NCBI GenBank assembly: GCA_964035575.1
Contig: OZ037865.1
Span: forward strand, 744,001 to 808,000
Source of the DNA: Rhynchopus sp. YZ270_cl-10
Lineage: Eukaryota > Euglenozoa > Diplonemea > Diplonemida > Diplonemidae
DNA length: 64,000 nucleotides
Reading direction: 5' to 3'
In this document: piece by piece, positions 9,901 to 18,960 of the stretch
How positions within the stretch are numbered: the stretch's first letter is position 1
How the letters are laid out: each line of letters starts with the position of its first letter
Program-made: the position numbers and the translations under genes
Notes under the pieces: generated by a model
Told to the model about the DNA's origin: nothing
What the model saw: only the letters and a program-made list of their open reading frames with translations
The model's database searches: none

Positions 9901-12900
9901 GGATAACTTGACAAAAAATGAGCACGAAGCACTTATGGCAGATGGGAGCGATGCGTGGCTCTACCGGTCCAAGAACGGTGCCCCCTGTGTCCTCTATGGA
10001 ATGGATATTCGCAAGGAGCCAACCAACCACATGAAGACTACCTCCGCATACATCCACATTAGGAAGTATGCGTTGACATGTCTCCTTGACGACATGGACG
10101 TCACCTTCGAGAAGATCAAACAGGAAAGGGAAGATGCGGAAGAGGCTGCAAAAGACAACAAGAAGACGACCACCAAGCCGAATACCGAGTCGAAGACCAA
10201 GGTGAAGGCCGATACCAAGAGTGCGGTGGCTGCTTTCGTGTACCCGGGCCATGATATGGTTGGGTTCCCTGACCGCGTCGAGATCCGCTTCGACGCCCCG
10301 TTGAATGAAAGGTACATGCAACTGGTCTCCGAAGAAGGAGACCCGAATGCGCCCTCTTTTGCGGGGCGCACGTTCAACATCGCCTGGAGGAGGTGCGTGG
10401 AAGGGGAGGTAGGGGCCGCCTCGCCCCCTTCCGGGTTGTACCGACGCCAGGTTTCCCTCCCCGAAGGGGACTATGCTCGCGATGCCATCACGGTATGCCA
10501 CAGAGAAAGAATAAGAATAACACAATACCAAATATAACCCAGATTGACTCCAACGACGAGAACAGGACCGTGGTGGTCATCCCCCGTGTCATATCCAGGG
10601 CCAAGATCTCCATTGGGGGAAAGAGGAAGAGGGAAGAGGACGGAAGCGGCTTGACGGTAAACCCCTCATCGAACCTCATCGAAGACACCACCAGTGGTGG
10701 AATGTAAAATTCACGGAGAAGAGAAAAACCTATCAAAAAAGTCTACCGCCATCAACAATATGCACCCCCCCCCCTTTTTTTTTGCAACCCACCCCACCCA
10801 CCCCACCCGAACAAGAAAAATTAAAACAGCTACAAATCAAACTACTGAACAATGGATCCACAGCTTCTCGAAGCGATCCGCGAAGGCTTGGAAAAGGTGC
10901 TGACTCTAATAATAATATATAATGACTCTAATAACCATCAGTGCTTCAAACTGTGTGTGTGTGGCAAAAGAAAATGGGACATACCTTCACGAGCTTCCGA
11001 ATACATAAGTGAGTGAGGAGTTCCACAAATGGGATGAAAAGGGGGTAGGGGGAGCCTTTTCTCTTTTTCTGTGTTTAACAATGTAAACCCAAAACGACCC
11101 CCTCTTTTGACGATTTTGATTTTACAGCTTTTTAGCTTTTTTCCCTGTGTTACCTTTTGAACTTTTGTGTGATTTTTATTGTGTGAAATGCTTGTTTTTT
11201 TATCCGCATCCTTTTTTATTTATTTATCCCTTCCCCCCCCCCCCGCTTCATTTTTTGTGCATAGGATTATTTGGGCACCCGAATCCCCCCATTATTTTGT
11301 ATTTTTTTAAGGGGTGGGAAGGTGACAAATGGGCACCTGGGTGGGGATACTAAATTTTTGTGTCCCCAGCACGCAGATCCTTAGTAAAGTACAGTCAAAT
11401 GCTATCCCAGGGGGATAGGTTATCCTGAAATAACCTATCCCAGGGGGATAGCATAACCTATCCCCGGGGATAGGTTATGCTATCCCCTGGGGGATGGCAT
11501 ATGCTATCCCCAAATATGCTATCCCAGCGAACCTATCCCCATACCCCTAGCCACAGTGTATTCACCAGAAAGTTAAACATATTTACATACCTTGTCTTGC
11601 GCCTTCGCTGCTGTCAAGGTGCCTTCTCTGGGTACCCAGTACCCAGTACCCATAATACCCAAAATAATTTAGGATAATACCCACTGGGTATTATCCTTTT
11701 TTTTATTTGTTTCAATACTCCAAGGCAGGGATTTTTCTAATTCTGGATTGGGATTGGGATTTCGGAAAAATAAAAAAATTCCCTGAAAAAAATTCCCTGT
11801 TTTTCCCTACAGCAATTTCAGGTATATTCTACTCCACCCCACCCCCAGAGAGTTTCGCCTGTGGGATGCGATCGATCAACGCGATCAAATAAAGCGAAAA
11901 AGGGGAAAAGGAAAAAAAAAAAAGTCCCGGATTTTTGAGGAAAAAATTGGCTCTGCAGGCGGTTGCTGTAGTTGTGGGTGCGGATGTTCACGTCAGTTGC
12001 AGGCAAGCATCCAGCATCAGAGACATTTGAGGTTGTGCACAAGAAGAAGGAGAAGACGTGTCAATCGCATTCAATTATGAGGGTTGGAAGACGGAGGAGA
12101 TCTCAAATGTTGCGTACCGTGGCTTCGCCAGGAACCTTTGGGTGCCATGACTGCCGTTTCTTTCATAAATGTACCGAGGTTACTGATAAGGCTGACACAC
12201 TACGGATTGTGGTTCACCCCTCCCCACCGCATCAGAGGGGAGAAAGCGCCACGCCTCCCTGCACTGGCAGGGAGTCGCGCGCGCGAAGCGCGCGCAGCGA
12301 CCGCTTTTACGGGGGGAAAGCTCGGGACCCCAAATGACCCCGGCGAGAGCCCTGACGACATATCGGGAAAAATTTTTTTCCCCCCCACAAAAAAGTCAAA
12401 AAACAGCCCAAAAACAAAACCAAAAAAACAGGGAATTTTTTGGATTGGGATTTCGGAATTTGGCCAAAAGGGACGGATTTAGAGATATCCTTGCTCCAAG
12501 GAATTTGCTAAGGAAAAGTCGATATTGTGCAGTAGTGCATATGGTTTACCCCCAGATCGTCAAAACACCCGATTTTTGCGTTTTTTTGCACTTTTTGGTG
12601 CCCAAAAACCCAACTCAGGGGTCGAAATTTTCCCGAAAAAAAAAATTTTTTTTTTGAGATTTTTCGATTTTTTGACAAGGCGCTGGCCCATACAAAATGC
12701 ACTGGTGGTACAGAAAATGACTGGGGAATTAACTCTAGATGCTCAAAACAGCCCAATTCTTGCTTTTTTTGACTTTTTGGTCCCAGAAGGGTACCTAGGG
12801 TGTAGTGAGCAGGCCTCAAAACACTTGTGAAAAAAAAATTGGGATTTTTTTTTTTTGAGATTTTTTCAAAAATCGACTTGTCTTTGGTAAAAATCACGAA

Positions 12901-15857
12901 ATTTTGGGTTCGCGGAACCGCGTTTTAGACCCCCCTAGATGCTCAAAAGTGCCAAATTTTGCTTTTAATGGCCTCAAATCGTCGAAATTAGCCCTATATA
13001 GGGGCAAAAAAAAAAAAATTCGAGGGTCTAGGTATGGAGAGCGAGCACCTTAGAAGGAGGATCGTACGATCGTACTACGATCGTACGATCATAATACGAT
13101 CGTAAGTACGATCGTACTACGATCGTACTTTGATCGTAGTACGATCGTAGTGCGATCAAAAAAGAGCTACGATCGTAAGAGATCGTACTACGATCGTAGG
13201 CAACCCGTGTTTTTTACATTGCAAAAAATTAGCAAGCCCTCCAAGCGAATTTCTTTTGTAAAAACACGACCTAGTTAGGCCCAAAATACAACTAGACCCC
13301 TGTGATAACGCAGGTAGTAACAAGCAAAAAAAAACAAGTAATTGCTATCGGAAAAAAAACGGGGTGTGATGTGGAACTCCATCCTGTAGAAATAATCTAC
13401 AACACGCCCAGCATTCTGCTCTTCTGCAGGTATGCTAACGCTCTTCGTACGCTGCCAGACCCACTGAGACGCCAGCATCTGAAATGTTCAAGAAGAGGGG
13501 CTGTCCCCTTCGTCCAGCACCATCTGGACGATAGCGTTGTTGGACGTCGGCTCGGCAGGCTCGGCGTGTCCCAGCTCGTTTTTGTCCACAGGCTCCCCAC
13601 ATTGTCGTCGTCGTTGGAGCAGTGCGGAAGGAACACAGAATGCACAGACTACAACACATCGATCACACCAGGCGCATCAGCACCTCCAACAAATGACCAA
13701 GATGCTACGGTGGTTTCGATAATCGTCCAGAGTTTTCCACAGCACACCCCGCTTTTTCCTAGCAATTAGTTGTTCTTGTTGTTCTTGTTGTTTTCAACCA
13801 CCTTCCTTCAACCCTTGTAGGATCAGTTGTTATTTTTTTTCGCGAAAACATGAAATTACACATTTCAAGAGAACAAATTAAAAAGGGTCCTTATTTGCAT
13901 TTTTGGGATCCGCCCGTGCAGTGGTGGGGTCAATCTCGAAAATTGGACAATTTTTTGACCACTTAAATTTTGAGAAATATGAGCCCGGTTCCTTATACGT
14001 GGGGCCCATTTTCGGCTATTTTTTCCCTCAAAATCTGGTTTTGTAAAATTGACCCTTTACTCCCCCCCCACATCGATTTCAATACTATACCTTACTTCAC
14101 CTACGGTTGCCCTTACAGGGGGGTGAAGGAAGGTAAGTTGAAAATGATAACAAGGGGATCTACTTAATATCAACTAGACCCCTAGCTATACAACAAGGTT
14201 CAGAAAGGAAGATTCCTCAAAAAATGGGGTTAACGCTGACACATGCACAGGCACCGTCCCTGCAGATCAATGCATCGATTCATATAAACTCACATAATTT
14301 TAGCGTTTCAGCACTGTACTCCATACTTCCCACCCCCCCTTTTGTTTAGGGTTCCCTTTACATAACACGGGCATTGCGTATTTTTTTTACCCTCCTCCTC
14401 CTCCCCCTCCTCCACTCCATGCTCCATACCTTAAAGTTCGTAGTCTCATATAGACTGATGAGAGTGTCATGTGAAGAGGCTGCAAGCACCGACCCATTTG
14501 TGGGCTCAAACGCCACTGACGTGATGAGTCTCGAGTGTGCCGGGAGGGTGACGAGGGGTTCTCTGCGGCGAAGGTCCCACACCTTCAGCAGGTTATCCGC
14601 CCCTCCTGTGCAGAGGAGCCAGCCGTTTGGTGAAAAGGACAGTGCCGTTACCTCCTTTGCGTGGCCTTCGAGGACGAAGAGGGACCTTCCTGTTCTCAAA
14701 TCCCACACCCGTACTACGCCCCAAGTGTCTGACGTAGCGACAATCGATCCGTCGCACTGAAAGGACATTCCATACACGCACGCAGCGTGCCCCTCCTGCT
14801 CCATTAATGACGTCGCCTGTCTCCCCCCGTGGACGTCCCAGAGACGGAACGTTTTGTCATCTGAGGTGCTCCCCACGTAGTTTCCTGTTGGGTGAAATGC
14901 GACCTTGTTGACCTTATCAGTATGCCCCTCCATCGTTGCCAATGGAGTGTCCTTTGTAAGAGACCACACCCGCACCGTCTTATCTGCCGATGAAGAACAG
15001 AAATTTGCCGCATTAGGGTCCTGCGCCACTGTGCTCTCTGGATGAAATGCGCATCCAGTTACCCGGTTTTTGTGTCCCCCAAAAACAGATTTATATCCCG
15101 AAGTGTCTTCCCCTGCCGCAGACATTTCTGGAACCTTATACAAATACAAAGCTTCATTCCATGATGACAGCAACGTATACTCCCCGCTCGGGCTAATCCT
15201 ACATTGCGACAGCGGGCGGACCGACCCCCCTTTTGGCACCCCCGAAGCAAGGTTCTGAAACTTCTTCAACGACGCCTTGAAGGAGGCCCGCTCTGCTGCC
15301 GCATCCTCCTCACTGACATGCGAGGCTGCTGTGAACGCTTCTTGCTGCATCCTGACCCTTTCCTTTGCGCGAGGAAGCGACCACTCCGCAATGTCCAACC
15401 TCGCCTGTTGAAGCGCGGTACCACCTTCGGTGTAAAAACGCTCCTGCTGTTTTTGCTGTGCTGCGGGCGCTGTGGGGGCGGTGATTAGATCAAGCCTTTT
15501 ACCTTCCGCCATCATCGAGGCAAGGAGGGCACGAAGCCGCATACGACGATCGTAAGGACCTTCGCCAAAGAGGGTGATTGGTTCGCGGAGGGAACGGAGG
15601 CGGATCCGCACATCGGGGTCTAAGACAGGGAGGTAGCCTTCTACATCGCGCTGCATGCGGTCTGACGTAATGACGTTCTCTGCCGCTTGTCGTTCCGCAA
15701 GCATCGCCCGTGCAGCCCCGCTCATCTCCGCAACCTCCCCAGACACCACAACCGCCCCCTGTACATCCCCGGCAATCTCCCCCGCCATCCCTGCCAAGCT
15801 CCCATACTCCACATCGCGTTTCTTGTTCACGTCAAAGCTGGGTAAGTCATCTTCCAT
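6988..15857 (-). CDS. PRPF4: U4/U6 snRNP protein PRP4 (PRPF4), three exons
   Basis: Three exons read 15857-14430, 7638-7517 and 7027-6988, giving 529 residues against about 522 in human. The first intron has GTATGG after ...TTNFK and CACACAG before LAKRLKGHE, phase 0. The second has GTATGC after ...KSE(GA) and CTCCACAG before (G)GAAGAAGTC, restoring ...EEEVDLDALLGDL and a stop. The N-terminal third holds the PRP4/SFM segment (RIRLRSLREPITLFGEGPYD). The C-terminal part is a seven-bladed WD40 propeller; blade seven (HENKVMSVDVAPTGNRLV ... YDGTFKLW) exists only if exon 2 is joined, which confirms the splicing. PRP4 holds the U4/U6 di-snRNP with PRP3 and cyclophilin H inside the spliceosome. The first intron is 6791 bp and filled by transposable elements. 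Confidence 0.93.
7028..7516 (-). other. PRP4 intron 2 (489 bp)
   Basis: GT-AG intron on the minus strand, donor GTATGC at 7516-7511 and acceptor ending AG at 7029-7028. It contains a copy of the dispersed GCCC(T/G)CTCGTGAC motif near 7211-7223. Confidence 0.85.
7684..7838. repeat. Left subterminal array of TACGATCGTA palindromes (element A)
   Basis: At least ten overlapping copies of the self-complementary core CGATCG, mostly as TACGATCGTA or GTAGTACGATCG. The matching array at the other end is 13061-13200. Such DNA can form many alternative hairpins and could be a multimeric protein-binding site. Confidence 0.85.
8593..8856 (+). CDS. Possible small gene in element A, unknown
   Basis: An 87-residue frame starting MLQEHALGKNYCDK with normal-looking composition, in a stretch that is less A/T-biased than its surroundings. 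I recognise no family. It could be an exon of a gene interrupted by the inner element, or chance. No promoter or splice evidence is visible. Confidence 0.25.
   Translation: MLQEHALGKNYCDKISFLGERNILLCPVLRKQRTDFPDPEVEFLALAMLPGLMAIAVTDRVFPLPFPPHMFARSAQLVLDVALAIPV
9565..9715. repeat. 48 bp inverted repeat spanning the start codon of the element C gene
   Basis: Bases 9565-9612 are the reverse complement of 9668-9715, the first 48 coding bases, with one mismatch. The pairing partly continues inward (GGTGTTAT at 9616-9623 with ATAACACC at 9654-9661). A transcript beginning upstream would fold the start codon into a long hairpin. This arose by inverted duplication of the gene's 5' end. Confidence 0.85.
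9668..10707 (+). CDS. Element C gene, unknown protein, one 50 bp intron
   Basis: Exons 9668-10492 and 10543-10707 give 329 residues. The intron has donor G|GTATGC and acceptor AACCCAG|ATT; both codon phases are 0, and the joined protein reads ...GDYARDAIT-IDSNDENRTV.... The N-terminal part (residues 10-145) is predicted alpha-rich. Residues about 150-185 form a Lys/Glu/Thr-rich charged linker. A second globular part follows (VEIRFDAPLNERYMQLV), and the C-terminal exon has a basic KRKREE nuclear-signal-like patch. I recognise no transposase, polymerase, helicase or nuclease motif. A DNA-binding or accessory protein of the element is a guess. The opposite strand is also open over the same span, but its composition is less protein-like and it lacks the intron logic. 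Confidence 0.6.
11846..12500. repeat. Fragment of hAT-like internal sequence in element A
   Basis: Bases 12107-12190 match the internal sequence of the hAT-like copies (TGCGTACCGTGGCTTCGCCA and following), and 12270-12325 match the GCGCGCGAAGCGCGCGC segment near 1168. Complete ends were not found, so this is a partial or rearranged copy. Confidence 0.55.
12545..13025. repeat. Diverged tandem repeats, right interior of element A
   Basis: Three degenerate units of roughly 150-190 bases each contain 'CTCAAAA-(C/G)...TTTTGC...TTT...GACTTTTTGG/GGCCTC'-like text, near 12555, 12735 and 12940. The last unit (about 12930-13025) is shared with the right interior of element B at 24545-24640. Confidence 0.5.
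13061..13200. repeat. Right subterminal array of TACGATCGTA palindromes (element A)
   Basis: Counterpart of 7684-7838 in inverted orientation, with the same CGATCG-centred words, ending in GTAGGCAACCCGTG. Confidence 0.85.
13210..14423. other. PRP4 intron sequence outside element A
   Basis: Contains a 13-base direct repeat CAACTAGACCCCT at 13289-13301 and 14171-14183. It also holds a stretch (13915-13985) resembling, in reverse, the interior of the element at 20673-21207 (TGGGGTCAA...AATTTT). Bases 13430-13740 are GC-richer and open on both strands, but no protein is recognised. Confidence 0.5.
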
Positions 15858-16914
15858 TTAAAAGGGTGAAAATTTGGTGTTCTGAAGGGGGGGGATAACA
15901 AGGGGGGTGCAAATGACAGTGTTTGGTGTATATGATAAGGAGTTGTATGGAGTGAAATGTGTATGCACGACGAAGAGATTTTTGTTTTGATTATTGGTCC
16001 TCCTGACGACCCCATATTTGCGTACTTAGTGCGTAGTTGGTATTTCGGATTTCTGGGGTGCCGATTATAGACTATTATCACTAGATTAGCAGCCACGATT
16101 TCTTTTTCTTCCCCCACAGAATCCTTAAAAGATAGCAAATAGAAGGACCTTAAGAGGTATCGTTTTTTTTCCGGATTTTGAAAGATCGGATATGAGGGTC
16201 TGGAAGAGGGGAGGGAAAGGAGGGAGGGGAAAAAAAATGAGATCGTTTTTTTATTAGATTTTCTTTATTGGGGGAAGGTTTGGGAAGGTAAGGGGGAAGG
16301 GTTGGTTCTTTTGTTTAGTGTTATCGAAAAAAAAAGGCATTTTAAAAATAGGGTGTTTTTTTTATATCGAGAGGTTTCGACACACACACATGCCGTAACT
16401 GTCGCAGAGTATCGCTTGAGACGCCCTTTTGCATTGCTTTTTTGCCTTTTTTTAATTTTTGTTTCGTTATGATTGTTTCGTTCTCTTCGAGCTTGGCATA
16501 CAAAAGAAATGTTTATAAGATGAACCTAACTCCGCTACGTTCAGTAAGGGGACTTACAAAACGTTTTCTCATTGAAAAGAAAAAGAAGAAAAACATCAAC
16601 CTAATGACCAAACCTGAGGGGCCCCTACATTTTCTGGGGGAGGAAAAAAGAGTTGAAACTGCAAACGCCTCTGTGATTCTCCATTTAAAGGGCTAGGGAA
16701 TATTATTTTTCGCATTTTTAAAAATATTTTTCTACTACATAGCCACATAGTGTTTTCTTGCCCTTTTGGTAAATGAAGTGTCCTCGGTAAATGGGTAAAC
16801 CAGATATTTCATTCAGTTTCTTTTTTGTGTTTTTTTTTTTTTTGAAATCTTTCTTTTGTATTACCGCTCGAAACAGACATTTTTCAGTTTTCAAAAAAAA
16901 AAAAAAAAGACGAT

Positions 16915-17370
16915 TTACCGAGAGACGGATGTGAGCAGCCAATCGTCACCCTTTTCTGCTTTGGTGAGAACGATGTTGAAGGGCTGTATGAGCTCTTTTA
17001 TTGTCGAGGCGATGCAGACGGTGCAGTTTTCGAGGTAGAGTTTACGTTCGTTGATGTCTAGGCGAACGTGCCGTCCTTCTGTGTGACAGAGCACCCAGTC
17101 GGTGGTCTCACGCACAGCGTTCCCTATGCAGCGCCGTGGCTTCTTGAAGTCCAGATTAATCTTCCACAGTGTGTTGTAGTGGAAGTACACTGTGTTCATT
17201 TGCTGACTCCGAATCACATTGTCCCCGGTCAGCAGCTCCCCCGGCCCAACCTTCTCCAAGTTATGCCGCCCCTTCTTCACAATGACCATCACCAAATACC
17301 CCTTTAGCCCAGCGCAAAACTTATTGAATTTGTCCTCTCTCTTTCCATCCTCGCCTTCATCCTCAGACAT
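16915..17370 (-). CDS. Hypothetical protein, 151 residues
   Basis: The chosen ATG at 17370 gives an acidic N-terminus (MSEDEGEDG) followed by an alternating alpha/beta-looking body with conserved-type stretches (YFHYNTLWKINLDF, CHTEGRHVRLDINERKLYLE). I recognise no family. Upstream in-frame residues would be Ser/Pro/Leu-rich and are more likely leader. The stop lies in CGGTAAATCG, which also resembles a splice donor, so a further exon towards 16800 is possible. It is a soluble, probably intracellular protein. Confidence 0.6.
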   Translation of the reverse strand: MSEDEGEDGKREDKFNKFCAGLKGYLVMVIVKKGRHNLEKVGPGELLTGDNVIRSQQMNTVYFHYNTLWKINLDFKKPRRCIGNAVRETTDWVLCHTEGRHVRLDINERKLYLENCTVCIASTIKELIQPFNIVLTKAEKGDDWLLTSVSR

Positions 17371-17713
17371 ACAAAGGGGGATGCAGGAAAGTCGGTTATG
17401 AAATGAAAGAAGGGAGAGGGAGGGAGAGAGTGAGTGAGGAAGAGAGAAGAGAAGAGAGGTGTGTGTGTTGTGTAGTAGTTGCTGAGGGGAGGTGGGGTGG
17501 TGGGGAGGTAATTTTTTTTGAAAAATTGAAAAATTTTGATGGCGTGTAGACACATGTGTGTTTGGGCAATGTGATTCCGATGCCCGATTTGAGAAATTCT
17601 CAGAATCCGAGAAAAATTTCTATGGGTTTTTTGTACAGGGGGGTTTTTTTTTTCTATAGGTTTTTTGTGTAGGATTTTTTTTTTCCCCTAGGGATTTTCT
17701 CATAGGCTTTTTG

Positions 17714-17863
17714 CATATGGGTCGATTTCAAAACCCCCCCCCCCCCCCAAAAGTTCTTTTTTGTCTTTTTCATGATATAGGCAGTTTTTTTGCAGTCTGA
17801 GGTCCGGAACCGCCCCAAAAACGATTTTCTGGGAGGTTTTGGGAGGTTTTGGGGCGAAATGGA

Positions 17864-17925
<62 letters not shown>

Positions 17926-18167
17926 TGGGGGTCAAAAATAGCTATTTTGACCCCCAATAGGCTGTGTAAGAAGAAGGGCCAAAAACAGCCTAAAAATACC
18001 ATAAAAATGGTCAAAAAAGGTCCATTTCGCCCCAAAACCTCCCAAAACCTCCCAGAAAATCGTTTTTGGGGCGGTTCCGGACCTCAGACTGCAAAAAAAC
18101 TGCCTATATCATGAAAAAGACAAAAAAGAACTTTTGGGGGGGGGGGGTTTTGAAATCGACCCATATG
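17714..18167. mobile_element. 454 bp foldback element
   Basis: Arms of about 150 bases (17714-17864 and 18018-18167) are almost perfect reverse complements, starting CATATGGGTCGATTTC. The centre holds a run of about 60 T and a smaller palindrome around TATTGGGGGTCAAAAATAGC. The CATATG ends are compatible with a TA target duplication but cannot prove it. No coding potential. Near-identical arms imply a young insertion or arm-to-arm conversion. Confidence 0.85.
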
Positions 18168-18299
18168 GTGTGACCCCACCACGTTCCGCAATCGGTCCGG
18201 AAAGTCCAAAAAAGGAGAAGAAAAAAAAAGAAAAAAGAAAAAAAAAAGTCCCGTACCGTTTGCCTGCGGCGCTCAATCCAGAATATCACTGATCGATTT

Positions 18300-18908
18300 A
18301 TGATCCGGTTTCGTTTCGGCCACACAGTGTCACTGGGGAAAGGTGTGCAGTCTGTGACCACACAATACGTTTTTGTATCCTGCACAGGGATAACCCCTTT
18401 CCTCCCAGTGCTGGATAAGTGCGAATGCGGGTCCGTGCGAAAAATAAAACACGCTGCCTCTGCATACGGGGAACTGCTTGTTGTGAAGTTCCGCCGGTAT
18501 GACGGACAGGGGAAGAAGACGAAGGAGTCAAGCCAGGCCACAGCAGAGATTGTAGTGGATGAGGTGGAAGGGGATGAGGTGACGCAGGTGACGTACTCCC
18601 TCGTTGCTTCAGTGTCATCAAAAAAGGGAAGTGCGATTGAGAACACGCAGTTCGAGTCGATCACCTTCCGCAACTGGGGCACGCACACGCAGCGGACTCC
18701 GAAGTGGGTTACCACAGTTCACGACACTCCTCCCACCACAAAAGGAGTACCCTTCAAAACCAGCAACACGAAGTTATACGTTGCTTTTTATTCGAGGGTG
18801 AGGGAGGGGGCTCATCCTACTATCGATATTGAGTCCCTTGATCCAGAGAACACGGTGGTCCTTCCTCAGAATCCAGCATTGCTCGGAAGTGGTGGAGGAA
18901 GGGGATGA
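18300..18908 (+). CDS. Hypothetical protein; weak resemblance to the C-terminal part of a ubiquitin-specific protease
   Basis: A 202-residue frame with good composition. The order CECG ... YGELLVVKFRRYDG ... VTYSLVASVSS ... KLYVAFYSRV parallels the C-terminal half of the USP/UCH fold (CxxC finger, 'LxVxLKRF' strand, 'YxLxAVxxHxG', 'AYxLxYxR'). The catalytic GHY histidine segment is not seen, so an active deubiquitinase is unlikely. The 5' side runs into the GCCTGCGGCGC dispersed repeat and the foldback element, which suggests a gene cut by insertions or one whose upstream exons I cannot place. Confidence 0.4.
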   Translation: MIRFRFGHTVSLGKGVQSVTTQYVFVSCTGITPFLPVLDKCECGSVRKIKHAASAYGELLVVKFRRYDGQGKKTKESSQATAEIVVDEVEGDEVTQVTYSLVASVSSKKGSAIENTQFESITFRNWGTHTQRTPKWVTTVHDTPPTTKGVPFKTSNTKLYVAFYSRVREGAHPTIDIESLDPENTVVLPQNPALLGSGGGRG

Positions 18909-18960
18909 AGAGGATGAGTGGGGGTACTGTACCGATGAACGACGGCTCTTTTTCGAGTGA

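Larger units (their letters stand above)
8990..11558 (+). mobile_element. Element C: 2.57 kb TIR element with GGGGATAG/CTATCCCC arrays, nested in A
   Basis: The ends CACTGTGGCTAGGGGTATGG and its inverse (11558 backwards) begin inverted repeats of roughly 330 bases (about 8990-9330 and 11225-11558). The outer part is packed with the inverted words GGGGATAGGTTATGCTATCC, and the arms match almost base for base. TA lies at both borders (8988-8989 and 11559-11560), so the empty site would read GTTGAA-TA-TTCACC. One spliced gene lies between the arms. The near-perfect arms suggest a recent insertion, younger than element A. 5'-CAC termini with subterminal repeats are CACTA-like, but a TA duplication is not typical of that group and no DDE transposase is recognised. 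Confidence 0.85.
7673..13209. mobile_element. Element A: 5.5 kb TIR element with TACGATCGTA arrays (outer element)
   Basis: The left end CACGGGTTGCCTACGATCG and the right end CGATCGTAGGCAACCCGTG are inverted copies. Inside each lies 140-180 bases of tightly packed self-complementary words built on TACGATCGTA (7684-7835 and 13061-13200). Both flanks are runs of T (TTTTTT), so the target duplication cannot be resolved. The 5'-CAC end and subterminal word arrays recall CACTA/EnSpm elements, but no transposase is recognisable. Without the inner element C the length is about 3 kb. The left interior holds a possible gene at 8593-8856; the right interior holds diverged tandem repeats (12545-13020) and a piece of the hAT-like internal sequence (about 12105-12190). 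Confidence 0.75.
7639..14429 (-). other. PRP4 intron 1 (6791 bp) containing nested TIR elements
   Basis: Donor GTATGG at 14429-14424 and acceptor ...CACACAG ending at 7639, fixed by the reading frames on both sides. It is about fourteen times longer than the other two host-gene introns found here (489 and 449 bp). The outer element occupies 7673-13209, ending only 34 bases before the acceptor. A second element (8990-11558) lies inside it. Confidence 0.85.

Noticed and set aside
9650-10531. 293-residue frame on the minus strand of element C
   Set aside because: It is antisense to the spliced gene at 9668-10707, which has better composition and a consistent intron; the minus frame is a shadow.
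7673-11558. Assignment of elements A-C to Polintons or other virus-like elements
   Set aside because: No polymerase, integrase, capsid or packaging gene is seen and the sizes are 2.6-5.5 kb; they are better described as unclassified TIR DNA elements.
13302-13769. 155-residue frame in the PRP4 intron
   Set aside because: Both strands are open, composition is mixed and nothing is recognisable; reported only as intron sequence.
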